From an uncultured Bacteroidia bacterium (lineage in GTDB: Bacteria; Bacteroidota; Bacteroidia; Bacteroidales; UBA932): a stretch of DNA of 64,000 bases. Location: positions 62,001 through 126,000 of the forward strand of contig CACZZF010000002.1 of assembly GCA_902785575.1 (NCBI GenBank). Reading direction: 5' to 3'. Position 1 is the first letter of the stretch. Each line of letters begins with the position of its first letter. The position numbers and the translations under genes are program-made. Shown here in pieces: positions 51,169-59,851 of this stretch. Under the pieces are notes generated by a model. That model worked only from the letters and a program-made list of their open reading frames with translations, made no database searches and was not told where the DNA came from.

Positions 51169-51924
51169 ATGAGATTCATCAGCTGGAATGTGAACGGCCT
51201 ACGGGCCTGCGCCGGCAAAGGCGATTTTGACAAGGCTTTCACCGCTCTGGATGCGGACTTCTTCTGTCTCCAGGAGACAAAGATGCAGCCCGGGCAGCTT
51301 GATCTGGAATACCTCGGTTACACTTCTTACTGGCATTCCGCCGAGAAGAAAGGATATTCAGGAACGGCGATTTACACCAAGCGTCAGCCTATTTCGGTGA
51401 CCTATGGGATAGGTGTCCCGGAACATGATGTTGAGGGTCGTGTCATAACGCTGGAAATGCCTGATTTCTACTTGGTTTGCGTCTACACTCCAAATTCCCA
51501 GGACGGCCTTCGCAGGCTTGATTACAGGATGGTTTGGGACGACGCTTTCCGGGAATATGTCCTCGGACTTAAGGCCAGGAAAGGGGTCGTGATTTGCGGG
51601 GATATGAATGTCGCCCATCAGGAAATCGATATCAAAAACCCTAAGGCCAACCGCCGCAACGCCGGCTTCACAGACGAGGAAAGGGACAAATTCTCTGTCC
51701 TTCTGGACTCCGGATTCGTGGATACCTGGCGCTCTACCCATCCCGATGAAGTGAAGTATTCCTGGTGGTCCTATCGTTTCAGGGCCAGGGAGAACAACGC
51801 CGGGTGGCGAATAGACTATTTCCTTGTGTCAGAAGACTTAAGAGAAAAAATAGAATCGACGGACATCCACAACGAGATTTTCGGATCCGATCATTGTCCG
51901 GTCGAGTTGGTCCTGTCTCTTTGA
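51169..51924 (+). CDS. xthA: exodeoxyribonuclease III
   Basis: 251 residues, no signal peptide, so cytoplasmic. The start is the ATG at 51169 (MRFISWNVNGLRAC), after an in-frame TTG. AP endonuclease family motifs: SWNVNGLRA, FFCLQETKM, YSGTAIYTKR, CVYTPNSQDGLRRLDYR, ICGDMNVAHQEIDIKNPK, NAGFTDEER, YSWWSYRFRARENNAGWRIDYFLVS and GSDHCPVEL. It nicks abasic sites and degrades duplex DNA 3' to 5'. It lies 59 nt ahead of the OB-fold lipoprotein; membership in the following row is possible but uncertain. Confidence 0.95.
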   Translation: MRFISWNVNGLRACAGKGDFDKAFTALDADFFCLQETKMQPGQLDLEYLGYTSYWHSAEKKGYSGTAIYTKRQPISVTYGIGVPEHDVEGRVITLEMPDFYLVCVYTPNSQDGLRRLDYRMVWDDAFREYVLGLKARKGVVICGDMNVAHQEIDIKNPKANRRNAGFTDEERDKFSVLLDSGFVDTWRSTHPDEVKYSWWSYRFRARENNAGWRIDYFLVSEDLREKIESTDIHNEIFGSDHCPVELVLSL

Positions 51925-51983
51925 TTTTTGAACATTTCATTGTATATTAGCAAACTGCGAGAATAACATATAATAGCGCTATA

Positions 51984-54578
51984 ATGAAAATCCAGAAATT
52001 GTTTTTGAGCATCCTCGCCGCGGCGTCATTATTCGCTGGCTGCAAGGAACCGGAGCCGGAACCATCAATTCCGACCCTTACTGTTGGTCAGACCGAACTC
52101 TCTTTTGAGCAGAACGGCGGAACCGGCAATATCACAGTGACTTCCAACCGTCCCTGGACAATCTCCACCGATGCGGACTGGTTGGCTTTCAACCCTTCAA
52201 GCGGTAATGCCGCCGACGCCCCCGTGACGGTTACGGTGACCGCTCTCGCCAATTCATCCACAGACAGGACAGCCTCCTTCAAGGTCAAGACCGACTTTGA
52301 TTTCAGGACTGTTGAAGTCAGCCAGAAAGGAGCCAAGGGAGAGGATCCTAACGTGACGCCTTCCGGAAGCGGAACCGCCAGCGATCCGTACAATGTGGCC
52401 GCCGCTCTTGAGAAAGCCAAGAGTCTCCAGGCGTTCAATAACGGTGATGATCCGACTTCTTCCAATTCGGCGAATGTTTATACCGCGGGAAAGGTGGTCA
52501 GTGTCGACATTGATCCTGGCTACGGAAACGCCACCTATTTCATTTCCGCTGATGGGACCAGCGCTGTCCAGCTCGAGGTCTACAGGGGTAAGTATCTCGA
52601 AGGAGTCTCCTTCACCGCCAAGGATCAGCTTAAAGTCGGAGACGAGGTCGTGGTCTACGGAACTCTCGTGAATTTCAAGGGAGAGACTCCTGAATATACA
52701 GCCGGCAGCAAGCTTATTTCCGTCAACGGTGAGACCAAGGCTCCTGAGATTGACTATACCAAGTTCCCTCTCACAAACGTCGGCGCCTTTATCGAGAAGG
52801 CGGCCAAGGGTGAGTTCTTCAGGCTCAAGGGTAAAGTCAGCCGTTTCAATGCCCAGTACTGCAGCTTCGACCTCACTGACGACAGCGGTACTATCTATGT
52901 CTACAGCGTGACCAACAAGGACGAATGGACTTCCAAGATCTCCAACGGAGGTACAGTCGAACTCGCCGGTATGTACGATTATTACGAGAAGAACAGCCAG
53001 CACGAGGTTGTCAATGCCCAGATACTCTCATTTGAGGCTGGACAGGAAGATGATTATGAGAATGCCGAGCCTAAGACTGTGGCTGAATTCATTTCGGCAG
53101 CCAATAAGACCACATACTTCAAGCTCACCGGAACCGTCAGCAAGTTCAACGCCCAGTACTGCAGCTTCGACCTTACTGATGCGAGCGGTACCATCTATGT
53201 CTACAGCGTGGCGAACAAGGCTGACTGGTCATCCAAGATTTCCAATGGTGGCACGGTCACCCTTGCCGGTAAATACGACTATTACGAGAAGAACAGCCAG
53301 CACGAAGTGATTGAGGCCCAAATTCTTTCGTTCGAGGCTGGAGCACAGGAGGACTACAGCAATGCTGAACCCAAGACAGTCGCGGAATTCATCACTGCGG
53401 CCAATAAGGAAACTTATTTCAAGCTCACCGGAACCGTCAGCAAGTTCAAATCCCAGTACTGCAGCTTCGACCTTACTGATGCGAGCGGTACCATCTATGT
53501 CTACAGCGTGGCGAACAAGGCTGACTGGTCATCCAAGATTTCCAATGATGGTACGGTCACCCTTGCCGGTAAATACGACTATTACGAGAAGAACAGCCAG
53601 CACGAGGTCATTGAGGCCTACATCATCTCCTTTGAGGCCGCTGCCCCGCCGGATACTCAGGACGCTACCGTCGCCGAGGCTCTCGCAGCTGCCAAGGATG
53701 CCGTTCTGAAGGTTGGCCCGGCCGTGGTCGTAGCATCATCTTCAGTAGGTTTCCTCATGGAGCAGGACGGCGCAAAAATCTATGTCTATGGAGGCTCGGC
53801 AACAGTAGGAGACAATGTCACTGTCGATGCTACACGCGGTGAGTACCAAGGTGTTCCCCAGCTGACTTCCCCGAAAGTCACGGTCAATTCTACAGGTGCC
53901 GCGATCACATATCCCACTGCGAAGGACATTACCTCCTCCTTTGCCTCATATTCATCTGAGACCAGGGAATATGTGACATTTGCGGGCAAGCTCAACATCT
54001 CCGACAATTACTACAATATCGAGGTCACAGGTTCCTCTACTGTGACAGGAAGCATTGTGAAGCCCGTTGAGGACATTTCATCGCTGAACGGCAAGGATGT
54101 CACCATCACCGGTTACTACCTCTATCACACTTCCCAGGGCAAGTACCTGTATGTCATCCCCACAAAGATCAATGACATAACCATTACCGGCGAAGGCGGT
54201 GAAGTTTCCGGCAACACCGAGACTATTGATTTCTCAACCAAAGGATACGAGAATGCCGAAGCCATCGCCTCTGTCAAGGGGACCAATTTCAATATCAGCT
54301 TTGATAAAGGGACAAACTCCAACGGGCCCAAGTACTATGACACCGGTACGGCGATCAGGGTCTATGGCAGCAATAGTTTCACTGTCTCCTCAAGCAAGAT
54401 CATTTCCCAGATAAAGTTCACGTTCAGCAGCGGTGAAGGTACCAATGAGATCACAGTCGATAAAGGTACCTTCTCAAAGGATTCCTGGACTGGTTCAGCC
54501 ACATCAGTGAAATTTACTATTGGAGGCACAACAGGCCATAGGAGAATCAAAGTGATAGCTGTTACTTTTGCTGAATAG
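51984..54578 (+). CDS. BACON-domain lipoprotein with about six OB-fold-like modules
   Basis: An 864-residue lipoprotein (lipobox LFAGCKE). Order: BACON domain (residues about 32-120: LSFEQNGGTGNITVTSNRPWTIST); a DUF6359-like OB module (about 132-252: GTASDPYNVAAALEKAK); three tandem OB units of exactly 100 residues (about 261-552: FFRLKGKVSRFNAQYCSFDL and repeats); a fifth module (ATVAEALAAAKDAVLKVGPAVVVASS); a sixth (YVTFAGKLNISDNYYNIEV); and a C-terminal beta-sandwich (about 735-864). OB folds often bind single-stranded nucleic acid. The stop is 2 nt before the endonuclease gene, so it is probably a surface nucleic-acid binder. Function is inferred. Confidence 0.75.
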   Translation: MKIQKLFLSILAAASLFAGCKEPEPEPSIPTLTVGQTELSFEQNGGTGNITVTSNRPWTISTDADWLAFNPSSGNAADAPVTVTVTALANSSTDRTASFKVKTDFDFRTVEVSQKGAKGEDPNVTPSGSGTASDPYNVAAALEKAKSLQAFNNGDDPTSSNSANVYTAGKVVSVDIDPGYGNATYFISADGTSAVQLEVYRGKYLEGVSFTAKDQLKVGDEVVVYGTLVNFKGETPEYTAGSKLISVNGETKAPEIDYTKFPLTNVGAFIEKAAKGEFFRLKGKVSRFNAQYCSFDLTDDSGTIYVYSVTNKDEWTSKISNGGTVELAGMYDYYEKNSQHEVVNAQILSFEAGQEDDYENAEPKTVAEFISAANKTTYFKLTGTVSKFNAQYCSFDLTDASGTIYVYSVANKADWSSKISNGGTVTLAGKYDYYEKNSQHEVIEAQILSFEAGAQEDYSNAEPKTVAEFITAANKETYFKLTGTVSKFKSQYCSFDLTDASGTIYVYSVANKADWSSKISNDGTVTLAGKYDYYEKNSQHEVIEAYIISFEAAAPPDTQDATVAEALAAAKDAVLKVGPAVVVASSSVGFLMEQDGAKIYVYGGSATVGDNVTVDATRGEYQGVPQLTSPKVTVNSTGAAITYPTAKDITSSFASYSSETREYVTFAGKLNISDNYYNIEVTGSSTVTGSIVKPVEDISSLNGKDVTITGYYLYHTSQGKYLYVIPTKINDITITGEGGEVSGNTETIDFSTKGYENAEAIASVKGTNFNISFDKGTNSNGPKYYDTGTAIRVYGSNSFTVSSSKIISQIKFTFSSGEGTNEITVDKGTFSKDSWTGSATSVKFTIGGTTGHRRIKVIAVTFAE
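52764..53640 (+). repeat. three in-frame tandem repeats, 300-nt period
   Basis: Units start near 52764, 53064 and 53364. The period is exactly 300 nt with no indels. Between 53121-53320 and 53421-53620 I count about six differences in some 200 bases, mostly paired within codons, while unit 1 is more diverged. This points to a recent duplication of the third unit. Confidence 0.85.
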
Positions 54579-54580
54579 TT

Positions 54581-55846
54581 ATGACTGCTAACCGTCGGGT
54601 TTCTGCGATTACGAGATCAGTGGCGGCGTTTCTGGCGCTGTCACTGATGGTCGTTTCGTGTGGGGGAGGTTCTGATATCAAGGAAGAACCTCTTGTCCCA
54701 CCGGTGGTCAGCATCAAAACCCAGAGCGTTTCCGGCGAGGCTGGCAGCCAGTTTATGACAGTAACGGCCTCCGGCAGCTGGACGATCACGACTTCAGCAC
54801 CATGGATTACCGTCAGCCCTTCCAGTGGCACCGGTAACTCCAGCAATGTGGTGCTGAGCTATTCGGAGAACACCGACGCCATCAGAAACGCGACCGTGAC
54901 AATCACCGGTCCGGGCGGTTCGGCCAGCGCCGGTATCACACAGAGCAAACTGGTTGTCCCAGTGCCTCCCACGCCTCCGGATCCGGGTCCCGGGCTTGAT
55001 CCGGGCGGAGATGACGATCCGCCCCACCAGCCGGGAGAAGAGAACGGTTACGGTTACAAGACCGCACCTCAAGGTTGGCTGGAACTAGCTGAGACTAAGG
55101 AAGATGACGGTCTGGAGTTCTTCACTCATTACATGACTCTCGGCACCGCCACGGTCAGGAACTATTCGTTCTACTGGGACTATGACAACCTTGTCGCCCC
55201 TTGGGTGGCCTATCCTCTCTGCGCAGGCAATATCGGCAATGGCGGCCGTTCGGACCAATGGGGTCTCGATCCTCTCCTTCCGGACAAAAAGCAGCCGGTC
55301 CTATTCAAGGCATATTCCAACTTCGGCTCCAGAGGTCACCAGATACCATCCGCGGACAGGCTCAATCGGGACGCTAACATCCAGACCTTCTATTTCACGA
55401 ATATGACTCCGCAGGATTATGACTTCAATGGAGGCATTTGGGCTGTGCTTGAAGGCAAGGTTCGTGAATTGGCTAAAAAAACCGGTGCGACCACCGGCAC
55501 GGACACCCTGTACGTGGTCACCGGTTGTTACATAGGGAATTCCACAAGGAAAGCGTTTGATAATAATGGCAAGGCCGTAGCGGTCCCCGAGGGATATTTC
55601 AAGGCCTTGCTGCGTTACAAGGACAACACTTCGGTCGGCCATGGCGGATTCATGGCTTGCGCGTTCTATCTGACGAACAAGAATGAGCACGGATCGAAAA
55701 TCACCAAGGAAATGAGCATGTCAATCTCCGACCTTGAGAAGAAGTTGGGTTACAAACTGTTCGTTAACCTTGACGCCAAGGTCGGCGCCGAGACCGCCAA
55801 AACAATTAAAGAAGAGAATCCCGCCAACGTAAGCTGGTGGTGGTAA
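54581..55846 (+). CDS. BACON-domain DNA/RNA non-specific endonuclease lipoprotein (NUC1 family)
   Basis: 421 residues. Lipobox LMVVSCGGG; BACON-like domain (about 35-125: VVSIKTQSVSGEAGSQFMTVTASGSW); a Pro/Gly/Asp-rich linker (VPPTPPDPGPGLDPGGDDDPP); then Endonuclease_NS. The betabeta-alpha-metal active site reads SNFGSRGHQIPSADR with catalytic His near residue 253 (RGH), followed by QTFYFTNMTPQDYDFNGGIWAVLE with the metal-ligand Asn. Such enzymes cut single- and double-stranded DNA and RNA. The lipid anchor places it outside the cytoplasm. It is the core catalytic gene of the putative nucleic-acid locus. Confidence 0.9.
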   Translation: MTANRRVSAITRSVAAFLALSLMVVSCGGGSDIKEEPLVPPVVSIKTQSVSGEAGSQFMTVTASGSWTITTSAPWITVSPSSGTGNSSNVVLSYSENTDAIRNATVTITGPGGSASAGITQSKLVVPVPPTPPDPGPGLDPGGDDDPPHQPGEENGYGYKTAPQGWLELAETKEDDGLEFFTHYMTLGTATVRNYSFYWDYDNLVAPWVAYPLCAGNIGNGGRSDQWGLDPLLPDKKQPVLFKAYSNFGSRGHQIPSADRLNRDANIQTFYFTNMTPQDYDFNGGIWAVLEGKVRELAKKTGATTGTDTLYVVTGCYIGNSTRKAFDNNGKAVAVPEGYFKALLRYKDNTSVGHGGFMACAFYLTNKNEHGSKITKEMSMSISDLEKKLGYKLFVNLDAKVGAETAKTIKEENPANVSWWW

Positions 55847-55874
55847 TAATCAGCGATAACATTAAGACAACCAA

Positions 55875-56948
55875 ATGAGAAGAATTTACTTCATAGCGCT
55901 CTGCGTCCTCCTGATGGCTCCTTTCGCCGGTGCCCAGAAGGTCCAGAAGAGCCACGTGATCGGTTTCTACAATCTCGAGAACCTGTTCGACACCTATCAC
56001 GACGAGGGTAAGAATGACTATGAGTACCTGCCCGAAGGCGCGAACCAGTGGACTGATGTAAAATATCGCAAGAAACTCCACAACATGGCGGAGGTCATCC
56101 GGGCGATGAAAGACGAGAACAAAGTTTGGCACACCATCTTGGGAGTCAGCGAGATCGAGAACCGCAATGTTCTCGAGGATCTAGTGATCCAGCCCGAGAT
56201 CGCCGAGGCCAACTACCAGATCGTCCATTATGACGGTCCTGACCGTCGTGGTGTGGACTGCGCCCTGTTCTACAGGCCCGACCAGTTCACCCTTCTTGAG
56301 AGCCGCTCGATCCCGTTCACCTTTAATTCCCCGAGCATCCAGTTCAGCATGACTCCTGAGGAGCAGGAGAATTTCCGCACGAGGGATATCCTTGAGGTCC
56401 GTGGCACTATTGGAGACGAGATGTTCGCCTTCTATGTGACCCACCTTCCTTCCAGGATCGGAGGCAAGAGCGGTGACCTGCGCAGCCGCGGCGCCGAAAT
56501 TATCCATGAGAACGCCATGGCCTTGATGGAAAAATATCCCGGAATCAAGATCGTGGTGATGGGTGATATGAACGACAACCCCGTTGACGAGAGCATGGTC
56601 ACATATCTCCACGGCAAGGAAACCATCGAGGAAGTCGGCCAACAGGATTTCTTCAACCCCTTCCTCTCGATGATCAAGGCGGGTTACGGCTCCTTGGCAT
56701 ATCAGGGTGTCTGGTGCATATTCGACATCATCATGGTGAATTCGAATCTGGCCCACGCTCCCAAGGGTACTTTCCAGATCCAGCCTATCGTCAAGAAGAA
56801 ATTCTACGGCAGGGTCTTCCAGCAGCCTTTCATGACCCAGCAGGAAGGCCAGTACAAAGGCACTCCCAAGAGGACTTCTTCCAATGGAGCCTTCATCAAC
56901 GGCTACAGCGACCATTATCCAACCTACATAGTAATCTCCACAAAGTAA
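55875..56948 (+). CDS. secreted endonuclease/exonuclease/phosphatase family protein
   Basis: 357 residues, signal peptide ending MAPFAGAQ. EEP motifs in order: VIGFYNLENLFDTYHD (Asn), ILGVSEIENRNVLEDL (metal Glu), RRGVDCALFYRP, FYVTHLPSRIGG, VVMGDMNDNPVDES (Asp-Asn), IFDIIMVNS and GYSDHYPTYI (Asp-His). Secreted Bacteroidota members of this group are annotated as nucleases; a nucleotide phosphodiesterase is also possible. It starts 28 nt after the NUC1 gene and ends 1 nt before the receptor gene. Confidence 0.87.
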   Translation: MRRIYFIALCVLLMAPFAGAQKVQKSHVIGFYNLENLFDTYHDEGKNDYEYLPEGANQWTDVKYRKKLHNMAEVIRAMKDENKVWHTILGVSEIENRNVLEDLVIQPEIAEANYQIVHYDGPDRRGVDCALFYRPDQFTLLESRSIPFTFNSPSIQFSMTPEEQENFRTRDILEVRGTIGDEMFAFYVTHLPSRIGGKSGDLRSRGAEIIHENAMALMEKYPGIKIVVMGDMNDNPVDESMVTYLHGKETIEEVGQQDFFNPFLSMIKAGYGSLAYQGVWCIFDIIMVNSNLAHAPKGTFQIQPIVKKKFYGRVFQQPFMTQQEGQYKGTPKRTSSNGAFINGYSDHYPTYIVISTK

Positions 56949-56949
56949 A

Positions 56950-59835
56950 ATGAATATCCTGAAGAAAACAGCCGCGCTTGTAGCGGCCTGTCTGGCCGGG
57001 ATCGCCCTTTTCGCCCAGTCTCCGACCGGCGGCGTGAAAGGAAAGATCGTAAACAGGGCTGACAGGACTCCGGTCACTGGAGCTGTCCTGACGCTGAAAT
57101 CAGGTGCCACCGAGATCGGGACGATCAAGTCCGACGAGCAAGGTGACTTCCTGATGAGCGAGTTGGCGGACGGCATGTATGACCTCTTCATCGAGGCCCC
57201 AGGCTTCCTGCCCACGACAGTCAATGTGACCGTGAATGATGGTTACGTCAAGAATATGTTTAACCTCAGCCTCTCCCCGGTCGTGGTGGCTGGTGAGGTG
57301 GACGACTCTTCCTTCGGAGAGTTCGACCTTGACGGTAACGGCTATGAGGACACCCCTACGATCCTCTATGACCAGAATGATGTGTTCAACAACGCCGCGA
57401 GTTTCAATTTCAGCGCCGTGCGTTTCAAGGTCAGAGGTTACGCGAGTGAGTCGCAGGATGTGTACATCGCCGGAGTCAAGATGAATGATGCCTTGACCGG
57501 GTATTCTCCATATTCATTGTGGAGCGGCCTGAATGAGGCGACCAGGGCCAAGTCCTCTGTCATCGGATCCGAGATATCCACCTATGGTATCGGAGGTTAC
57601 AACGGTCTCACCAACATCTACGCGACCCCTGGGCAGGTGCGTCCCGGAAAGCGGTTCAGCATCCTGACCAACAGCGCCCTTTACCGAATGAGGGTGATGG
57701 GCACCTGGGCTGTCCCGGAGAACGACAAAGGATGGTCCTACGCCGTCAGCGCTTCCGCCCGTCTTGGTGGAAACGATTGGGTACAAGGTGTTTACTACCG
57801 CTCTTTCGCTTACTATCTGGGAGTTGAGAAGAATTGGAACGATCTTCACAGGTTGGCTCTCGTGACCTTCGGAGCCCCTGGACAAAGAGGTGCGCAGAAC
57901 GCTTCCACCCAAGAGGTTTACGACCTTGTCGGAGACAACATGTATAACTCCAACTGGGGTTATCAGAACGGGAAGATGCGTAATGCCCGAAACAGGATCA
58001 CCTTCGAGCCTATTACCTTCCTGAAATACGATTTCACTCCTTCAAAGGAGTTTGAGGCTTCCGCTACAGTCCTGTTCAGAACCGGAAAGAACGGTTACAC
58101 CGCTCTTGATTGGTATGACGCTCCGGATCCTCGTCCTGATTACTACCGTAACCTCCCCAGCTATTTCTACATGGCGAATGATGACTACAACCGCATGAAT
58201 CCGGCGAAGGCCGCTTGGGCCCGCGAGGCTTGGATGAGCGGTGATCCTTCGACTGCCCATGTGGATTGGGACAGGTTGTATAGCGTCAACAGGAACTCCG
58301 AGGGTGGTCGCGCGAAGTACGCTCTCGAGGAAAGGCATGTGGACCAGAACGATTTGAACCTCGCCACCAGCATTCTTTGGAAGCCGAAGCCAGGTGTCGC
58401 TGTACGAGCTGGTTTCAACGCCAAGTATAACCGCACCGAGTACTACAAGTCAGTTAACGACCTTCTCGGTGGCAGCTATTTCCTCGATGTCGACCAGTTC
58501 GCCGAGAGGGACTATTCCGCGTCCGCCATCAGGGTCCAGAATGATCTCGACTACTATCTCGCCCACGGTGAGGCCCGCAAACTGAAAGTGGGTGACAAAT
58601 ATGGCTACGACTACTATGCCCATCTCGTCAAAGGAGAGGCCTGGGCTACTGGCAAGTTCGCTTTCGGAGGCCTTGATTTGACGGTAGGAGGAAGGATCGG
58701 ATCCAACTCATTCTGGAGGGAAGGTCTTGTCCGTAAGGGACTTTTCCCTGGTCTGGATGACAACGGCAACCCTATCCAGGTGGGTGATGACATCTACACT
58801 TCTTACGAGGATGACGGATCCCCGATCACTTCAAAGGGCAAATCCGAGAAGAGCTCGTTCCTGACTTATGCCGGCAAGATCAATCTGGCCTACACCCTGA
58901 CCGGAGGCCACAGGTTCTTCGCCAATGCTGGTTATTCCAGTGAGGCTCCGTACTTTGACAAGGCTTTCGTGGCCCCGAGAACCAGGAATACTCTTATCAA
59001 GGGCATCGAGAATACCAAGGCCCTGTCCGGAGACGTCAACTATATGTACGCCACCAATGGTTACAGCCTCCGCCTGACCGGTTTCTACACCAATATAACC
59101 GACCAGACCGATGTGATGAGCGTCTACTACGACCTCAACAACTCCTTCGGAAACTTCGCCCTCAGCGGAATTGATGAGAGGCATATCGGAATGGAGCTCG
59201 GTTTCGAGGTTCCGACCCCTCTCAGCGGTCTTTCAGTTGTGGGAGTGTTCACCACTGGTGAATATATCTACACTTCGACTCCGATACTGACCGCCACGGT
59301 CGACAATAACGCCTCTCCGATTTATTCGAACCTGCCGGTTCCTTACTGGAAGAGCACTCCGAAAACCGACGGGACATATCAGAAGCACTACGTGCCCAGC
59401 ACGCCGCAGTTGGCCGCCAGCTTGGGGCTCTCGTATTTCTACAACTACTGGTTCATCGACGCCGATGTCGACTATTTCGCCAACTCTTATCTGGACATGA
59501 GTCCTCTGAGCAGGACAGATTACGCTACCGCCGGCCCCGACGGAGTGATCACTCCGGAGGAGGTCGAGTCTATGACTCTCCAGGAAAAGTTCAATCCCGC
59601 ATGGCTTGTGAACTTCAGCGTGGGCAAGTCCTGGTACATCCAGAGGAAATACCAGCTCGGTTTCTCGCTCAACGCTAAGAACATCCTCAACAAGACCGAT
59701 GTCAAGACCGGAGGTTTCGAGCAGACCAGAATGGTTGACAACACGGTCAGCAAGAGCCGCTACTACAACTTCGATCCGAAGTATTTCTACATGTCCGGTT
59801 TCAACTACATGCTGAACCTTTATTTCAGATTCTAA
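56950..59835 (+). CDS. TonB-dependent receptor with carboxypeptidase-regulatory-like domain
   Basis: 961 residues, signal peptide ending GIALFAQ. N-terminal beta-sandwich (GGVKGKIVNRADRTPVTGAVLTLKS...YDLFIEAPGFLP, residues about 27-110), an acidic linker (GEVDDSSFGEFDLDGNGYED), plug (NVFNNAASFNFSAVRFKVRGYASESQDVYIAGVKMND-like region, residues about 140-250) and a barrel ending in NYMLNLYFRF. It lacks the SusC VVVGYGT signature and no SusD is next to it, so it is not a classical PUL transporter. Position between EEP and DUF5689 suggests import of nucleic-acid fragments (inference). Confidence 0.9.
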   Translation: MNILKKTAALVAACLAGIALFAQSPTGGVKGKIVNRADRTPVTGAVLTLKSGATEIGTIKSDEQGDFLMSELADGMYDLFIEAPGFLPTTVNVTVNDGYVKNMFNLSLSPVVVAGEVDDSSFGEFDLDGNGYEDTPTILYDQNDVFNNAASFNFSAVRFKVRGYASESQDVYIAGVKMNDALTGYSPYSLWSGLNEATRAKSSVIGSEISTYGIGGYNGLTNIYATPGQVRPGKRFSILTNSALYRMRVMGTWAVPENDKGWSYAVSASARLGGNDWVQGVYYRSFAYYLGVEKNWNDLHRLALVTFGAPGQRGAQNASTQEVYDLVGDNMYNSNWGYQNGKMRNARNRITFEPITFLKYDFTPSKEFEASATVLFRTGKNGYTALDWYDAPDPRPDYYRNLPSYFYMANDDYNRMNPAKAAWAREAWMSGDPSTAHVDWDRLYSVNRNSEGGRAKYALEERHVDQNDLNLATSILWKPKPGVAVRAGFNAKYNRTEYYKSVNDLLGGSYFLDVDQFAERDYSASAIRVQNDLDYYLAHGEARKLKVGDKYGYDYYAHLVKGEAWATGKFAFGGLDLTVGGRIGSNSFWREGLVRKGLFPGLDDNGNPIQVGDDIYTSYEDDGSPITSKGKSEKSSFLTYAGKINLAYTLTGGHRFFANAGYSSEAPYFDKAFVAPRTRNTLIKGIENTKALSGDVNYMYATNGYSLRLTGFYTNITDQTDVMSVYYDLNNSFGNFALSGIDERHIGMELGFEVPTPLSGLSVVGVFTTGEYIYTSTPILTATVDNNASPIYSNLPVPYWKSTPKTDGTYQKHYVPSTPQLAASLGLSYFYNYWFIDADVDYFANSYLDMSPLSRTDYATAGPDGVITPEEVESMTLQEKFNPAWLVNFSVGKSWYIQRKYQLGFSLNAKNILNKTDVKTGGFEQTRMVDNTVSKSRYYNFDPKYFYMSGFNYMLNLYFRF

Positions 59836-59838
59836 AGC

Positions 59839-59844
59839 AGGAGG
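59839..59844 (+). promoter_or_regulatory. perfect Shine-Dalgarno AGGAGG
   Basis: Seven nt before the ATG at 59852. Unusual for Bacteroidota and fixes this start. It implies an increased translation rate for the DUF5689 lipoprotein relative to the receptor. Confidence 0.6.
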
Positions 59845-59851
59845 CAAGATC

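Noticed and set aside
49212..51242. Minus-strand open frames across the six-hairpin glycosidase gene
   Set aside because: No family features, no start signals, and they are fully covered by a well-supported plus-strand gene.
51169..51924. xthA as a secreted nuclease of the putative nucleic-acid locus
   Set aside because: It has no signal peptide and matches the cytoplasmic repair enzyme; only its position links it to the locus.
52764..53640. 300-nt tandem repeats as a CRISPR or satellite array
   Set aside because: The repeats are in frame in one long gene and encode a folded module; spacing and length do not fit CRISPR.
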